24,253 nucleotides of DNA from CAYONQ01 sp964405375 (GCA_964405375.1 CAYONQ010000036.1:1-24253), one strand, 5' to 3'; shown: positions 16,016-23,960, counted from the stretch's first letter. Translations and numbers: made by a program. Notes: generated from the sequence alone by a model not told the origin.

Positions 16016-16249
16016 ATGGCACATAAAAAAGGACAGGGTTCCTCGAGAAACGGCCGAGACAGCAACCCGCAATACAGGGGCGTTAAGCTGTTCGGCGGCC
16101 AAAAGGTTATGGCTGGTTCAATCATCGTCCGCCAGTGCGGAACGAAATTCTTCCCCGGCTGCAATGTCGGTATGGGTAAGGACTATACGTTATTTGCCAT
16201 TGCGGATGGAACAATCCGTTTCCAGGGCCGAAAAGTGCACGTCGTCTGA
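16016..16249 (+). CDS. rpmA: 50S ribosomal protein L27
   Basis: 77 residues, a normal bacterial length. The N-terminus, MAHKKGQGSSRNGRDSN, is the flexible tail that reaches the peptidyl-transferase centre, and it needs only Met removal. FGGQKVMAGSIIVRQCGTKFFPG and GMGKDYTLFA are the family core. GAGG lies 9 bases upstream of the ATG. The usual partner rplU (L21) is not upstream: the preceding 185 bases hold no ORF and the next gene there is on the other strand. With its own promoter, palindrome and terminator, rpmA appears to be a single-gene transcription unit just ahead of obgE. Confidence 0.97.
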   Translation: MAHKKGQGSSRNGRDSNPQYRGVKLFGGQKVMAGSIIVRQCGTKFFPGCNVGMGKDYTLFAIADGTIRFQGRKVHVV

Positions 16250-16271
16250 CGATAGAATAAATATGACTAAT

Positions 16272-16305
16272 AAAAAAAGGATGGTGTAATTACCATCCTT
16301 TTTTT
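16272..16305 (+). terminator. intrinsic terminator after rpmA
   Basis: GGATGGT / ACCATCC with a 6-base loop, flanked by seven A and seven T that extend the stem and supply the U-tract. The symmetry would let it work on both strands. It separates rpmA from obgE, which begins 40 bases later. Confidence 0.9.
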
Positions 16306-16310
16306 ATTAT

Positions 16311-16344
16311 CGAGATACAAAATACGAGCGGCAGGATACGAGAT
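16311..16344 (+). repeat. degenerate CGAGATAC-type repeats in the obgE leader
   Basis: CGAGATACAAAATACGAG (16311-16328) is followed by GGATACGAGAT just before the ATG. The same 18-mer, with two changes, spans the start of the MnmE-like gene (18259-18276). A looser version (CGAGCCACAAACCACGAG) precedes coaX. Confidence 0.6.
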
Positions 16345-17361
16345 ATGTTTATTGACGAGGCAAAAATCTACGTTAAGGCAGGTGACGGCGGCAACGGCTG
16401 CGTCAGCTTCCGCAGGGAAAAATTCATACCGAAAGGCGGCCCCAACGGCGGCGACGGCGGAAAAGGGGGCAGCGTCTATCTCCAGACGGTTGAAGGTCTT
16501 GACACCCTGATGGATTTTGCCGGCAAACATCACTGGCAGGCTCAAAACGGTAAACCCGGCTCAGGAGGAAACAGACACGGTGCGGACGGCCAGGACCTGA
16601 TAATTCCTGTGCCGCCGGGTACACTCATCTACGATACCGACATTGACCTGCTGCTGAAGGATATGAACAAGGTTGCAATGAAGGTTCGCATCTGCCGGAG
16701 CGGAAGAGGTGGTAAAGGCAATAAGGCCTTCGCTACGCCAACCAATCAAACGCCAAGATACGCCGAGCCCGGCAAGAAAGGCCAGGAAAGAAACATTCGG
16801 CTGGAGTTGAAACTAATCGCCGATGTCGGGCTGGTCGGTATGCCAAACGCCGGCAAAAGCACGCTCATCTCCCGCTGCTCGGCGGCCAAGCCGAAAATCG
16901 CCGATTATCCCTTTACCACGCTCGAGCCGGTGCTCGGCATCGTTGAACTAAGCGGTTTTCGACGGTACGTTTTAGCTGATATACCGGGGCTAATCGAGGG
17001 CTCTCATAATGGAGCAGGATTAGGCATCGAGTTTCTCAGACATATAGAAAGAACTCGAATTCTGGTGCATATTCTTGATATAATGCCCGTAGATGGCTCC
17101 GAGCCCGTGAGAAATTATAAAGCCATTCGAAATGAACTAAAGCTATACAGCAAAGCACTGGCTAAAAAGCAGGAAGTCATCGTTGCCAACAAGATAGACC
17201 TCGACCCGGATGGAAAAATAGTAAAAGACCTGAAAAAGAGGTTGAACAAAAAAATTTACCCCATCTCGGCGGTTACCGGCTCCGGCATCAAAGAATTGAC
17301 CGAACTATTATGGCAAAAGGTCAAAGAAACAAAAAAAGAATACAACTCAGGGACAGATTAA
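16345..17361 (+). CDS. obgE: Obg-family GTPase (ribosome assembly)
   Basis: 338 residues. The glycine-rich Obg domain (1-157) includes GDGGNGCVSFRREKFIPKGGPNGGDGGKGG and is followed by a G domain (about 159-335). GTPase motifs are GMPNAGKST (G1), DYPFTTLEP (G2), DIPGLIEGSHNGAGLG (G3), NKID (G4) and ISAVTG (G5). There is no C-terminal OCT extension, as in many bacteria. The protein acts in late 50S assembly and the stringent response. The ATG at 16345 has AGGA about 9 bases upstream. It follows rpmA, the conserved order, but a terminator lies between them, so it probably has its own promoter or is expressed by read-through. Confidence 0.96.
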   Translation: MFIDEAKIYVKAGDGGNGCVSFRREKFIPKGGPNGGDGGKGGSVYLQTVEGLDTLMDFAGKHHWQAQNGKPGSGGNRHGADGQDLIIPVPPGTLIYDTDIDLLLKDMNKVAMKVRICRSGRGGKGNKAFATPTNQTPRYAEPGKKGQERNIRLELKLIADVGLVGMPNAGKSTLISRCSAAKPKIADYPFTTLEPVLGIVELSGFRRYVLADIPGLIEGSHNGAGLGIEFLRHIERTRILVHILDIMPVDGSEPVRNYKAIRNELKLYSKALAKKQEVIVANKIDLDPDGKIVKDLKKRLNKKIYPISAVTGSGIKELTELLWQKVKETKKEYNSGTD

Positions 17362-17416
17362 TGTCAATAGCAGCTAATGAGTCGAGCCCCGAGCCACAAA
17401 CCACGAGGCACAAATT

Positions 17417-18202
17417 ATGAACTTAATCGCAGTAGATATCGGTAACACCAATATAACCATCGGCCTATTCCTCAAAGACAAAGAGGAATTTGCCAAGTCC
17501 GTCCCGGGCCAATCCCACACAAAATTAACGCAGCTTCTAAAATCCACCTGGGACAAAATCCCCATCGCCAAAAGCTCAAAAGAAAAAAAACGCGATGGCG
17601 TAATCGTTGTAAGCTCCGTCAAACCCGCCTGGACAGACCTCGTCCGGCAAATCGTAAAGGAAACCCTCGGCGAAAAGATATTGCTTATAGGCAAGGACAT
17701 ACCCTTCCCAATGGATTTGTCCATCAAGGAGCCGGACAAAATTGGTACCGACAGAGTGCTGTCAGCATCGGCGGCTTATGCCGTCGTCGAAAGTGCGGTG
17801 GTTGTCGCCGATTTTGGAACCGCCTTTACCATTGACCTTGTCGATGATAGAGGCGTATTCTGCGGCGGCGTAATCTGCCCAGGGCTTGAAAGCAGCGCAC
17901 AGGCCTTAAAAGAAAGTGCCGCCCAGCTACCAAAGGTAAAGGTAACCAGGCCGAAAACACCCTTTGGCGAAACTACCGAACAGGCCATAAATTGCGGCCT
18001 GTACTATTCCGCTATTGCTACGCTGCAGGAGGTAATTAGGCGCTACGCCGAAAAAATCGGTAAATGGCCGCAAACGGTCCTTACCGGCTCGGCTGCAAAA
18101 CTGATAAAAGACGACTGTGATTTCATAGACTCATACGTGCCGAACCTCGTCATAAAAGGTATCGCACTGGCCTATAGAAAATACATCGAACAAAAAATGT
18201 AA
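17417..18202 (+). CDS. coaX: type III pantothenate kinase
   Basis: 261 residues. It phosphorylates pantothenate, the first step of coenzyme A synthesis, in the cytoplasm. The ASKHA-fold motifs are all visible: DIGNTNITIGLF (phosphate-1), KIGTDRVLSA, VVADFGTAFTIDLVD (phosphate-2), GGVICPGLESSAQAL and VLTGSAA near the C-terminus. There is no fused BirA domain. The start at ATG 17417 places DIGNTN at the expected N-terminal position. It lies 55 bases after obgE in a same-strand run of housekeeping genes. The short gap carries the CGAG/CACAAA-type degenerate repeat and no clear Shine-Dalgarno. Confidence 0.95.
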   Translation: MNLIAVDIGNTNITIGLFLKDKEEFAKSVPGQSHTKLTQLLKSTWDKIPIAKSSKEKKRDGVIVVSSVKPAWTDLVRQIVKETLGEKILLIGKDIPFPMDLSIKEPDKIGTDRVLSASAAYAVVESAVVVADFGTAFTIDLVDDRGVFCGGVICPGLESSAQALKESAAQLPKVKVTRPKTPFGETTEQAINCGLYYSAIATLQEVIRRYAEKIGKWPQTVLTGSAAKLIKDDCDFIDSYVPNLVIKGIALAYRKYIEQKM

Positions 18203-18271
18203 TAGAGGCAGGCCTGCATATCTACTTATGTCTATTACGAAATACGCTTCACATTCCACGAGATACGAAAT

Positions 18272-19456
18272 ATGAGCACATTCGCTGCTGTAATGACCGC
18301 CCAAGGGGTCGGGGCGATATCGACAATTCAGCTCTTCGGTGATTCTGCTGAAACTATCATTAAAAAGATATTCAAACCGGCTGGAAAGAAACCTTTAACC
18401 CTTAAACCCGGCGTAATCCGCCTCGGCACAATCGCCGACGACGGCGAAATCATCGACCAGGTTACAATCGGCTGCGAGGGCCAAAACAGCTTCGCCATAA
18501 ACTGCCACGGCAACCCGCTCATCGTCGCCGACATAATGCAGCTTCTTGCCAAACACAATGTCAAACTGCTAACCGCAGAGCAATTACTGTGCAAAATCCT
18601 GTCAGCGGAAAAATCCATCAACACAATTAAACTTGAAGCCAAATTAACCCAGCCAAAGGCAAAGACACTCGAAGGAACAAAAATAATCGTAAATCAAATC
18701 GATGGCGGATTGAGCAAAACAGCAACGCAGTGGCTAAAGAATATAGACGCAATACCCGTTAAAAAAATTATAGACGACGCCGAGCGCATACTTCAAGCGA
18801 GCCAGACAGCAAAACTGATTATCGCCGGCTGCAAAACCGCCATAATTGGCCCGCCAAACACCGGCAAAAGCACACTGTTAAACTATCTTACCGGCCGACA
18901 AAAGGCACTCGTTACCGATATCAAAGGCACAACACGAGACTGGGTCAGCGGCCAGTGCCATATAAATTCTCTGGCATTAGAGCTCATCGACACAGCAGGA
19001 CTGGACGACCAATTCACAACAGCACCTGAGAATACCATCGAAAAAGCATCTCAACAAAAGGCCATAGAGATTTTGGAACAGGTGGATTTAGTCCTGCTGG
19101 TTTTAGATAATAGCCAAACCACCGACCAGCTTGACGATTCCCTGATTGAAAAAATCGCCGGCAAAAGGGTCCTTACTGTCTTGAACAAATTGGATTTACC
19201 GGCCGGATTTGATACCGGCAAACTGCCTAAAGCGCTCGCAGACACAGTGCAAATCAGTGCAAAGTTCGGCACTGGAATTGCCGAACTTACAGAAAAAACC
19301 CGGCAGATTCTAAACGTTGTCGGGTTTGACTTAAAACAGCCGGTTTGCGTAACCAACCGGCAGAAAAAACTATTAAAACAGCTTACCAACGTAAAATCCA
19401 AAAGCAACGCACATTCAATCATAACAAAGTTGTTAAACGGCCAGTTGAGTGTATAA
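18272..19456 (+). CDS. shortened MnmE-like GTPase lacking the catalytic C-terminus
   Basis: 394 residues, against about 450 for MnmE. The N-terminal part (1-100) resembles the TrmE N-domain (QGVGAISTIQLFG, INCHGNP) but lacks the SYTGED motif. The stretch that should read as EFT.RAFLNG..DL.QAEA is missing. The G domain is complete: GPPNTGKST (193-201) with the potassium-site Asn, TDIKGTTRD (215-223), DTAGLDD (240-246), NKLD (305-308) and ISAKFGTG (328-335). The C-terminal helix is cut short (TNRQKKLLKQL...), and the end, NGQLSV, has no C-[IL]-G-K. That Cys is needed for tRNA U34 modification, so this protein probably does something else or needs a partner. It lies between coaX and mutS, with 9 bases to mutS. 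Confidence 0.85.
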   Translation: MSTFAAVMTAQGVGAISTIQLFGDSAETIIKKIFKPAGKKPLTLKPGVIRLGTIADDGEIIDQVTIGCEGQNSFAINCHGNPLIVADIMQLLAKHNVKLLTAEQLLCKILSAEKSINTIKLEAKLTQPKAKTLEGTKIIVNQIDGGLSKTATQWLKNIDAIPVKKIIDDAERILQASQTAKLIIAGCKTAIIGPPNTGKSTLLNYLTGRQKALVTDIKGTTRDWVSGQCHINSLALELIDTAGLDDQFTTAPENTIEKASQQKAIEILEQVDLVLLVLDNSQTTDQLDDSLIEKIAGKRVLTVLNKLDLPAGFDTGKLPKALADTVQISAKFGTGIAELTEKTRQILNVVGFDLKQPVCVTNRQKKLLKQLTNVKSKSNAHSIITKLLNGQLSV

Positions 19457-19465
19457 TCTGCATCT

Positions 19466-22093
19466 ATGACCGCAAATACAGGAAAGCTAACGCCTGCGAT
19501 GAGGCAGTTCTCACTTTTCAAGCAAAAATACCCCGACTGCATACTGTTCTTTCGCATGGGTGATTTTTACGAGACCTTCTACGAGGACGCCAGAACCTGC
19601 TCTCGCATCTGCGGGCTGACGCTTACCAGCCGAAGCAAAGGCGACAACCCCATCCCATTGGCCGGTGTGCCGTACCACGCCGTTGAAGGATACTTGAGGA
19701 AGATGTTGCAGGCCGGCTACAAGGTCGCCGTCTGCGAACAAGTCGAAGACCCCAAAACCGCAAAAGGCATCGTCAAACGCGATATCGTGCGAATCGTTAC
19801 CCCCGGCACGCTGACCGACGACATCCTGCTCAACGCCAAAGAGGACAACTTCCTCTGTGCCGTCTGGCTGACAGCGAAACAGCAGGCGGCGATTAGCTGG
19901 GTCGATATCTCAACAGGCCATTTTTTCGCCCAGCAAATCCCTGAAAAGAACCTGCTCGACGAGCTGTTAAGATTGTCGCCGGCGGAATGTCTGCTGCCAG
20001 ACAGACGCGGCGAGCTATTCGAAGCAGAGACAAGAAAATTGGCAAGAGACGTCACACAGCTAACCAAGGCCATAGTAACGGAGCGGCCCGCCTGGTATTT
20101 CGACCCGTATCAAAGCAAACAGCGGCTGCTGAAGCATTTCGGCACCACTACCTTAGAGGGTTTTGGAATCAGCGACGGCGATGACGGTCTCATCCCCCCT
20201 GCCGGCGCTGTCATTGAATATCTCAACGAGACACAGAAAACCACGCTCGGCCACATCCAGAATTTGAAAAAAATCAATCGCAAAAAATTTCTGCAAATCG
20301 ACCAGACCTCGCTGGCGAGCTTAGAAGTCCTACGGACCATCCGCACCGAGAGCAAAAAGGGCACGCTATTAGACTGCCTCGATGAGACGCTGACCGGTAT
20401 GGGCGGCAGGATGTTTAAGAGCTGGCTGTGTATGCCGTTGTGCGATGTCGATGCGATTCAGCTTCGCCAGGACGCCGTCGAAGAGTTGAAAGAAACCGAT
20501 ACCGGATTAGCCGATATTCGCAAACTGCTCGGTGATATAGCCGACACCGAGCGAATTGCCGCCCGCATCACCACATTTCGGGCGGCTCCAAAAGACCTTG
20601 TGGCGCTGGTAGCTACGTTACGGCGAATACCGCTTTTGCGGGAAATCCTGCAGAGCTTCAGGGCCGATTTATGGCTGCAATTAGCCGGCCGGTGCGACAG
20701 TATGGATGAATTGGCTGATTTGCTCGAGGCCGCAATCGAGCCGGATTGCCCCTCACATCTGCGCGACGGCGGCGTAATAAAAACGGGTTTCGATGAAGAG
20801 CTCGACCGACTGCGCTCAATCTCCAGAGACGGCCAAAGCTGGCTGCGAAACTACCAGAAAACACAAATCGAGCGAACCGGCATCGGCAATCTGAAAATCG
20901 GATACAACAAGGTCTTCGGCTTCTATATCGAAGTAAGCCACTCATCGGCGGACAAGGTACCGGCTGATTACGTGCGAAAGCAGACAATCAAAAACGCCGA
21001 GCGATACATCACCGAGGAACTGAAAGAATACGAAACGCAGGCCCTTACCGCCGAGGAGAAGGCCGTTGAATTAGAGCAGCAGCTATTTGAGCAAATCCGC
21101 CGTCAATCCGCCCAATATACGAATCGGCTGCAAAAGCTCGCCGACACCGTCGCTCAGTGCGACTGTTTAGGCGCACTTGCGTATCTTGCCAAACGGCGAA
21201 ATTACATCCGCCCCAAAATAACCAATGGGGCAGAGCTGCTTATAAACGAAGGCAAGCACCCGGTTTTAGCTGAAGCGTTAGGAGCGGAGTTCGTGCCTAA
21301 CGATATTGAATTAGGCGGCAAGCAAGGCGATGTTCTGATTATCACAGGCCCGAATATGAGCGGCAAAAGCACGTATATAAGGCAGAACGCCCTTCTGGTT
21401 CTGATGGCACAGGCCGGCTCGTTTATCCCCGCCAAAGATGCAACAATCGGATTAGTCGATAGGATTTTCACTCGCGTGGGTGCCTCAGATGAGCTGGTTC
21501 GCGGGCAATCGACGTTTATGGTCGAAATGACTGAAACCGCAAACATTATCAACAACGCTACCGAAAAATCACTGGTAGTGCTCGATGAGGTCGGGCGGGG
21601 CACAAGCACTTACGACGGGCTGTCTCTGGCCTGGGCGATTACCGAACATATCGCCAACAGGATTAAATGCAGGACATTGTTTGCAACGCATTATCACGAA
21701 TTGACGGAATTAGCTGAGCTGTTTACGAATGTCAAGAATTGTAATGTCGCAGTTCGCGAATGGATGGATGAGGTGGTATTTTTGCATAAGATTCTGCCCG
21801 GCGGAACGGATAAAAGCTACGGCATCCACGTCGCAAAATTGGCGGGCGTGCCAAAATCCATCCTTGATAGAAGCAAAGAAATTTTAGAAGAGCTCGAAAG
21901 CACGTTCCAGAAGGAGGCCACGGGTGAACATTTAGCCCGCCATAAGACGAAAGAGCCGGATAAGGACTCGCTATTCGTGGCAAAACATAAGTCCGTATTA
22001 GAGAAACTGGCCTCGACAGATGTAAATAATTTGACGCCGATAGAGGCGATAAATCTGCTAAACAAAATTAAAAAGGAGATTGATAGAGAATAA
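19466..22093 (+). CDS. mutS: DNA mismatch repair ATPase MutS
   Basis: 875 residues, full length. The mismatch-binding domain carries the Phe-X-Glu element in FRMGDFYETFYEDA (Phe34, Glu36). Connector and lever domains follow, then the ABC-type ATPase with Walker A GPNMSGKST (about 628-636), Walker B LVVLDEVGRGTSTYDG, and the family sequences LFATHYHELTEL and GGTDKSYGIHVAKLAGVP. The C-terminal tail (NLTPIEAINLLNKIKKE) is the usual beta-clamp/tetramer region. ATG 19466 lies 9 bases after the MnmE-like stop; a second ATG at codon 12 is possible and neither has a strong Shine-Dalgarno. No mutL is in view. Confidence 0.97.
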   Translation: MTANTGKLTPAMRQFSLFKQKYPDCILFFRMGDFYETFYEDARTCSRICGLTLTSRSKGDNPIPLAGVPYHAVEGYLRKMLQAGYKVAVCEQVEDPKTAKGIVKRDIVRIVTPGTLTDDILLNAKEDNFLCAVWLTAKQQAAISWVDISTGHFFAQQIPEKNLLDELLRLSPAECLLPDRRGELFEAETRKLARDVTQLTKAIVTERPAWYFDPYQSKQRLLKHFGTTTLEGFGISDGDDGLIPPAGAVIEYLNETQKTTLGHIQNLKKINRKKFLQIDQTSLASLEVLRTIRTESKKGTLLDCLDETLTGMGGRMFKSWLCMPLCDVDAIQLRQDAVEELKETDTGLADIRKLLGDIADTERIAARITTFRAAPKDLVALVATLRRIPLLREILQSFRADLWLQLAGRCDSMDELADLLEAAIEPDCPSHLRDGGVIKTGFDEELDRLRSISRDGQSWLRNYQKTQIERTGIGNLKIGYNKVFGFYIEVSHSSADKVPADYVRKQTIKNAERYITEELKEYETQALTAEEKAVELEQQLFEQIRRQSAQYTNRLQKLADTVAQCDCLGALAYLAKRRNYIRPKITNGAELLINEGKHPVLAEALGAEFVPNDIELGGKQGDVLIITGPNMSGKSTYIRQNALLVLMAQAGSFIPAKDATIGLVDRIFTRVGASDELVRGQSTFMVEMTETANIINNATEKSLVVLDEVGRGTSTYDGLSLAWAITEHIANRIKCRTLFATHYHELTELAELFTNVKNCNVAVREWMDEVVFLHKILPGGTDKSYGIHVAKLAGVPKSILDRSKEILEELESTFQKEATGEHLARHKTKEPDKDSLFVAKHKSVLEKLASTDVNNLTPIEAINLLNKIKKEIDRE

Positions 22094-22107
22094 AATTTTT
22101 AAAAAAT

Positions 22108-22174
22108 GGGGGAAATTTGGGGTTTATTTTAAAGGGGGATGTGGATTTTTGGGTTAAAAATGAGGGTTTGGGGG
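22108..22174 (+). other. cluster of six G-runs after mutS
   Basis: G5 (22108-22112), G4 (22119-22122), G5 (22134-22138), G3 (22151-22153), G3 (22164-22166) and G5 (22170-22174) are separated by A/T-rich loops. The plus strand from 22094 to 22320 is almost free of C. The cluster would be in the mutS 3' region and could fold as a G-quadruplex in DNA or RNA. No GC hairpin terminator was seen here. Confidence 0.6.
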
Positions 22175-22218
22175 TCTGGTTGTAACGATTAGGCAAAATA
22201 GGTAAGGAAAAAAGCGAG

Positions 22219-22268
22219 AAAAATGGAGAAAAATGAAGAAAAATAGAGAAATTTGGGGAAAAATGGAG
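22219..22268 (+). repeat. 10-bp-phased A-tract repeats (predicted bent DNA)
   Basis: Five units of exactly 10 bp: AAAAATGGAG, AAAAATGAAG, AAAAATAGAG, AAATTTGGGG, AAAAATGGAG. A-tracts repeated once per helical turn are the classic arrangement for intrinsically curved DNA. A-rich, C-poor sequence continues to about 22313. Confidence 0.8.
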
Positions 22269-22319
22269 AAAAACAGGTACGTTTTTGGGAAAAAAAGAGA
22301 AAAAGAGAGACGGATTTTA

Positions 22320-22465
22320 ACCGCAGAGAACGCTGAGATCGCAGAGGAATGTAGCCACTAAGGCACGAAGAAAAATCAGCCACGAATAAACACGAATTTT
22401 TTTGCCACAAAAAGGCACAAAGAAATTGGACACAGATAAACACTGATTGACACGGATACCCGCCT
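22320..22465. repeat. degenerate intergenic repeat region
   Basis: Short motifs of the kind CCGCAGAGAACGCTGAGA, GCCACTAAGGCACGAAG, GCCACGAATAAACACGAA and GGACACAGATAAACACTG run one after another. I recognise these as widespread degenerate intergenic sequence in bacterial genomes. ORFs across it are artefacts. A small hairpin, CCCGC-CTGC-GCGGG, closes the region near 22459-22472. Confidence 0.65.
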
Positions 22466-22483
22466 GCGCGGGCACAGGTTTAT

Positions 22484-22598
22484 TTTAGTCAGCTTTGTGC
22501 TCTCGGCAAGCTCTGCTCTCAAAGTGAACTTTGTCACGGAGCATTGCCTTCGTCCACAGGCGGCTTGGCCACCACAGCTTCGCTTTAAGCTGACTAAA
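22484..22598. repeat. 115-bp inverted-repeat element with internal hairpins
   Basis: The perfect 12-bp ends TTTAGTCAGCTT (22484-22495) and AAGCTGACTAAA (22587-22598) enclose a nested hairpin: GGCAA/TTGCC (22505-22509 / 22544-22548), GCTC/GAGC, and CAAAGT-GA-ACTTTG (22520-22533). A further AGCTT/AAGCT pairing lies near the right end. There is no ORF with a usable start. It fits a small non-autonomous mobile element or a structured RNA. Confidence 0.55.
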
Positions 22599-22679
22599 TT
22601 CGTAGATAGGGCATAAAAGGGGTACAAGGTTGTCCGCGGGACGGCCAAGCTTATTTGGCAGGTGAAGTAATGTTACACA

Positions 22680-23729
22680 TTAGTTTTTGGTTTTTTTGCC
22701 GCTCCACAGCCCTAACCGGTTTTCTTTTGCCTGCTTCTCTAAATAATCGAAATGTTTCATAAACTGGAACGGCTGGTATATATAATTATAAGCGAAGCCA
22801 TCTGCGATGAGTTTAGCGTTGATTAGAGTGCCATCTTCCAAAAAGACATATCTTAGAAGCCGGTCGTACTTATCTCTGTTTGACTGCATCGGGTCCGGGA
22901 TTAAATAGACCGACTGGTTTTCCAAGAGCCGCTTAGTATATCGGGCAGCTTCGTGGCCGAAATAATCATCCTGTGGATTACGAGAACCTGCTATCTCAGG
23001 GGTATCCATCCCGACCAGCCGGACAGGTTCGATTTTTCCTCCCATATCGACTTTGATTGTGTCGCCGTCAATTACTTCCACAACGCGGTAAAGAGCAGGG
23101 GCTTTTTTAATAGATGAAGGGTTGACAGGTGAAATTTTGATTTGGCCCGGGTCATTGAGAACAATCTCCGGCCGGCCTTGATAAGACCTTATCAAGCCGG
23201 TAACTTCCACAGTTTTTCTTTCGTATTGTCTTGGATTGGAAAATTTATACGCGTTCGAACCAAAAATTACGACGCCAAACGGACAGGTTTTGTAATCGGG
23301 ACAGAAATTCAGAAATGTAGTTCCTTTTTGGGAAGTATAAACATGGTCTATTTTTCCTGACACACAAGCATATTCTCCCACGTGGTTCGGAGCTTCAGTG
23401 TAATCGATGCGTGTGGCGGGATGTTGCAACGGTTCGACCGTTTTCGGTAGTTGCGGTGGTTCGGCTGTTTTCGGTAGTTGCGGCGGTTCGACTGCTTTCG
23501 GTGGTCGCGGCGGTTCGACCGTTTTCGGTGGTCGCGGCGGTTCGGCTGTTTTCGGTGGTCGCGGCGGTTCGGCTGTTTTCGGTAGTTGCGGCGGGGCTGG
23601 CTGCCTGTAAATTATGTTTTGCGGACTGATTGACGGAGGCCTTTTTGACAGCCAGATTGCGCCGGCAATTATAAGCGCCGCAATGATAATAGCTACGGGT
23701 ACTTTGTTTTTCTCGAAAAAATCTTTCAT
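22680..23729 (-). CDS. membrane-anchored OB-fold plus thermonuclease (SNase) protein
   Basis: 349 residues. An N-terminal anchor (about 11-27) is followed by a Pro/Lys/Glu-rich linker made of 9-residue repeats (about 48-101) and an OB-fold-like domain (about 112-200; GEYACVSGKIDHV, VEVTGLIRSYQGRPEIVLNDP). A staphylococcal-nuclease domain follows (213-345). The catalytic residues are present: Asp221 and Asp223 in VIDGDTIKV, Arg237 and Glu245 in VRLVGMDTPE, and Arg290 in DKYDRLLRYVF. Cys143 and Cys149 in the OB part may form a disulfide. It would cut nucleic acids outside the cytoplasm, tethered to the membrane; DNA scavenging is an inference. AGAGGG lies 5 bases before ATG 23729. No terminator was recognised downstream. 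Confidence 0.93.
   Translation of the reverse strand: MKDFFEKNKVPVAIIIAALIIAGAIWLSKRPPSISPQNIIYRQPAPPQLPKTAEPPRPPKTAEPPRPPKTVEPPRPPKAVEPPQLPKTAEPPQLPKTVEPLQHPATRIDYTEAPNHVGEYACVSGKIDHVYTSQKGTTFLNFCPDYKTCPFGVVIFGSNAYKFSNPRQYERKTVEVTGLIRSYQGRPEIVLNDPGQIKISPVNPSSIKKAPALYRVVEVIDGDTIKVDMGGKIEPVRLVGMDTPEIAGSRNPQDDYFGHEAARYTKRLLENQSVYLIPDPMQSNRDKYDRLLRYVFLEDGTLINAKLIADGFAYNYIYQPFQFMKHFDYLEKQAKENRLGLWSGKKTKN
23427..23588 (-). repeat. six 27-bp tandem repeats (9-residue Pro-rich linker)
   Basis: Units on the coding strand are of the form QLPKTAEPP, RPPKTAEPP, RPPKTVEPP, RPPKAVEPP, QLPKTAEPP, QLPKTVEPL. The 27-base period keeps frame, so copy number can change the reach of the nuclease from the membrane. 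The array is also open in plus-strand frames, which produces false ORFs. Confidence 0.92.
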
Positions 23730-23798
23730 ACGAGCCCTCTAAAACAAGCGACAATGCAACGTGTCAGATGAACAATTTTAACTACGAAAAGGCGTAAA

Positions 23799-23960
23799 AG
23801 CAAAAGTAAAAATGCAAAGCTGAAATGTAAAACTTAAAACTGAATCAGGCGAGCAGAGAATCTCCGATTGTACGCTAAAATAGATTCTTCACTCCGCTGC
23901 GCTTCCGCCCTCCGCAGTAGCAGGGCTACTGCTATGGAGGACAGGTCGTTCAGAATGACC
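23799..23960. repeat. degenerate intergenic repeats with a hairpin
   Basis: An AT-rich part (about 23799-23845: AAAAATGCAAAG, AAAACTTAAAACT) resembles the DNA under the rnpA extension at 10710-10745. It is followed by AGATTCTTCACTCC (from 23883) and GTTCAGAATGACC (to 23960). Between these two halves lies a hairpin at 23909-23940: CCTCC/GGAGG and CAGTAGC-AGG-GCTACTG. No gene is seen in the whole 23730-24043 gap. Confidence 0.55.

Noticed and set aside
15562..16026. 154-residue plus-strand ORF upstream of rpmA
   Set aside because: It is antisense to the HEAT-repeat gene and runs into the rpmA promoter and start; the HEAT frame on the other strand is clearly protein-like.
22376..22648. 90-residue minus-strand ORF
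   Set aside because: It reads through the degenerate intergenic repeat and the inverted-repeat element; its composition mirrors those repeats and it has no ribosome binding site.
22668..22682. TAATGT-TAC-ACATTA palindrome at the nuclease stop codon
   Set aside because: Six A/T-rich base pairs with no U-tract are too weak to call a terminator or operator.
23407..23629. Two plus-strand ORFs of about 70 residues (VFGSCGG and FSVVAAVRL repeats)
   Set aside because: They are products of the 27-bp array inside the nuclease gene, which is open in several frames.
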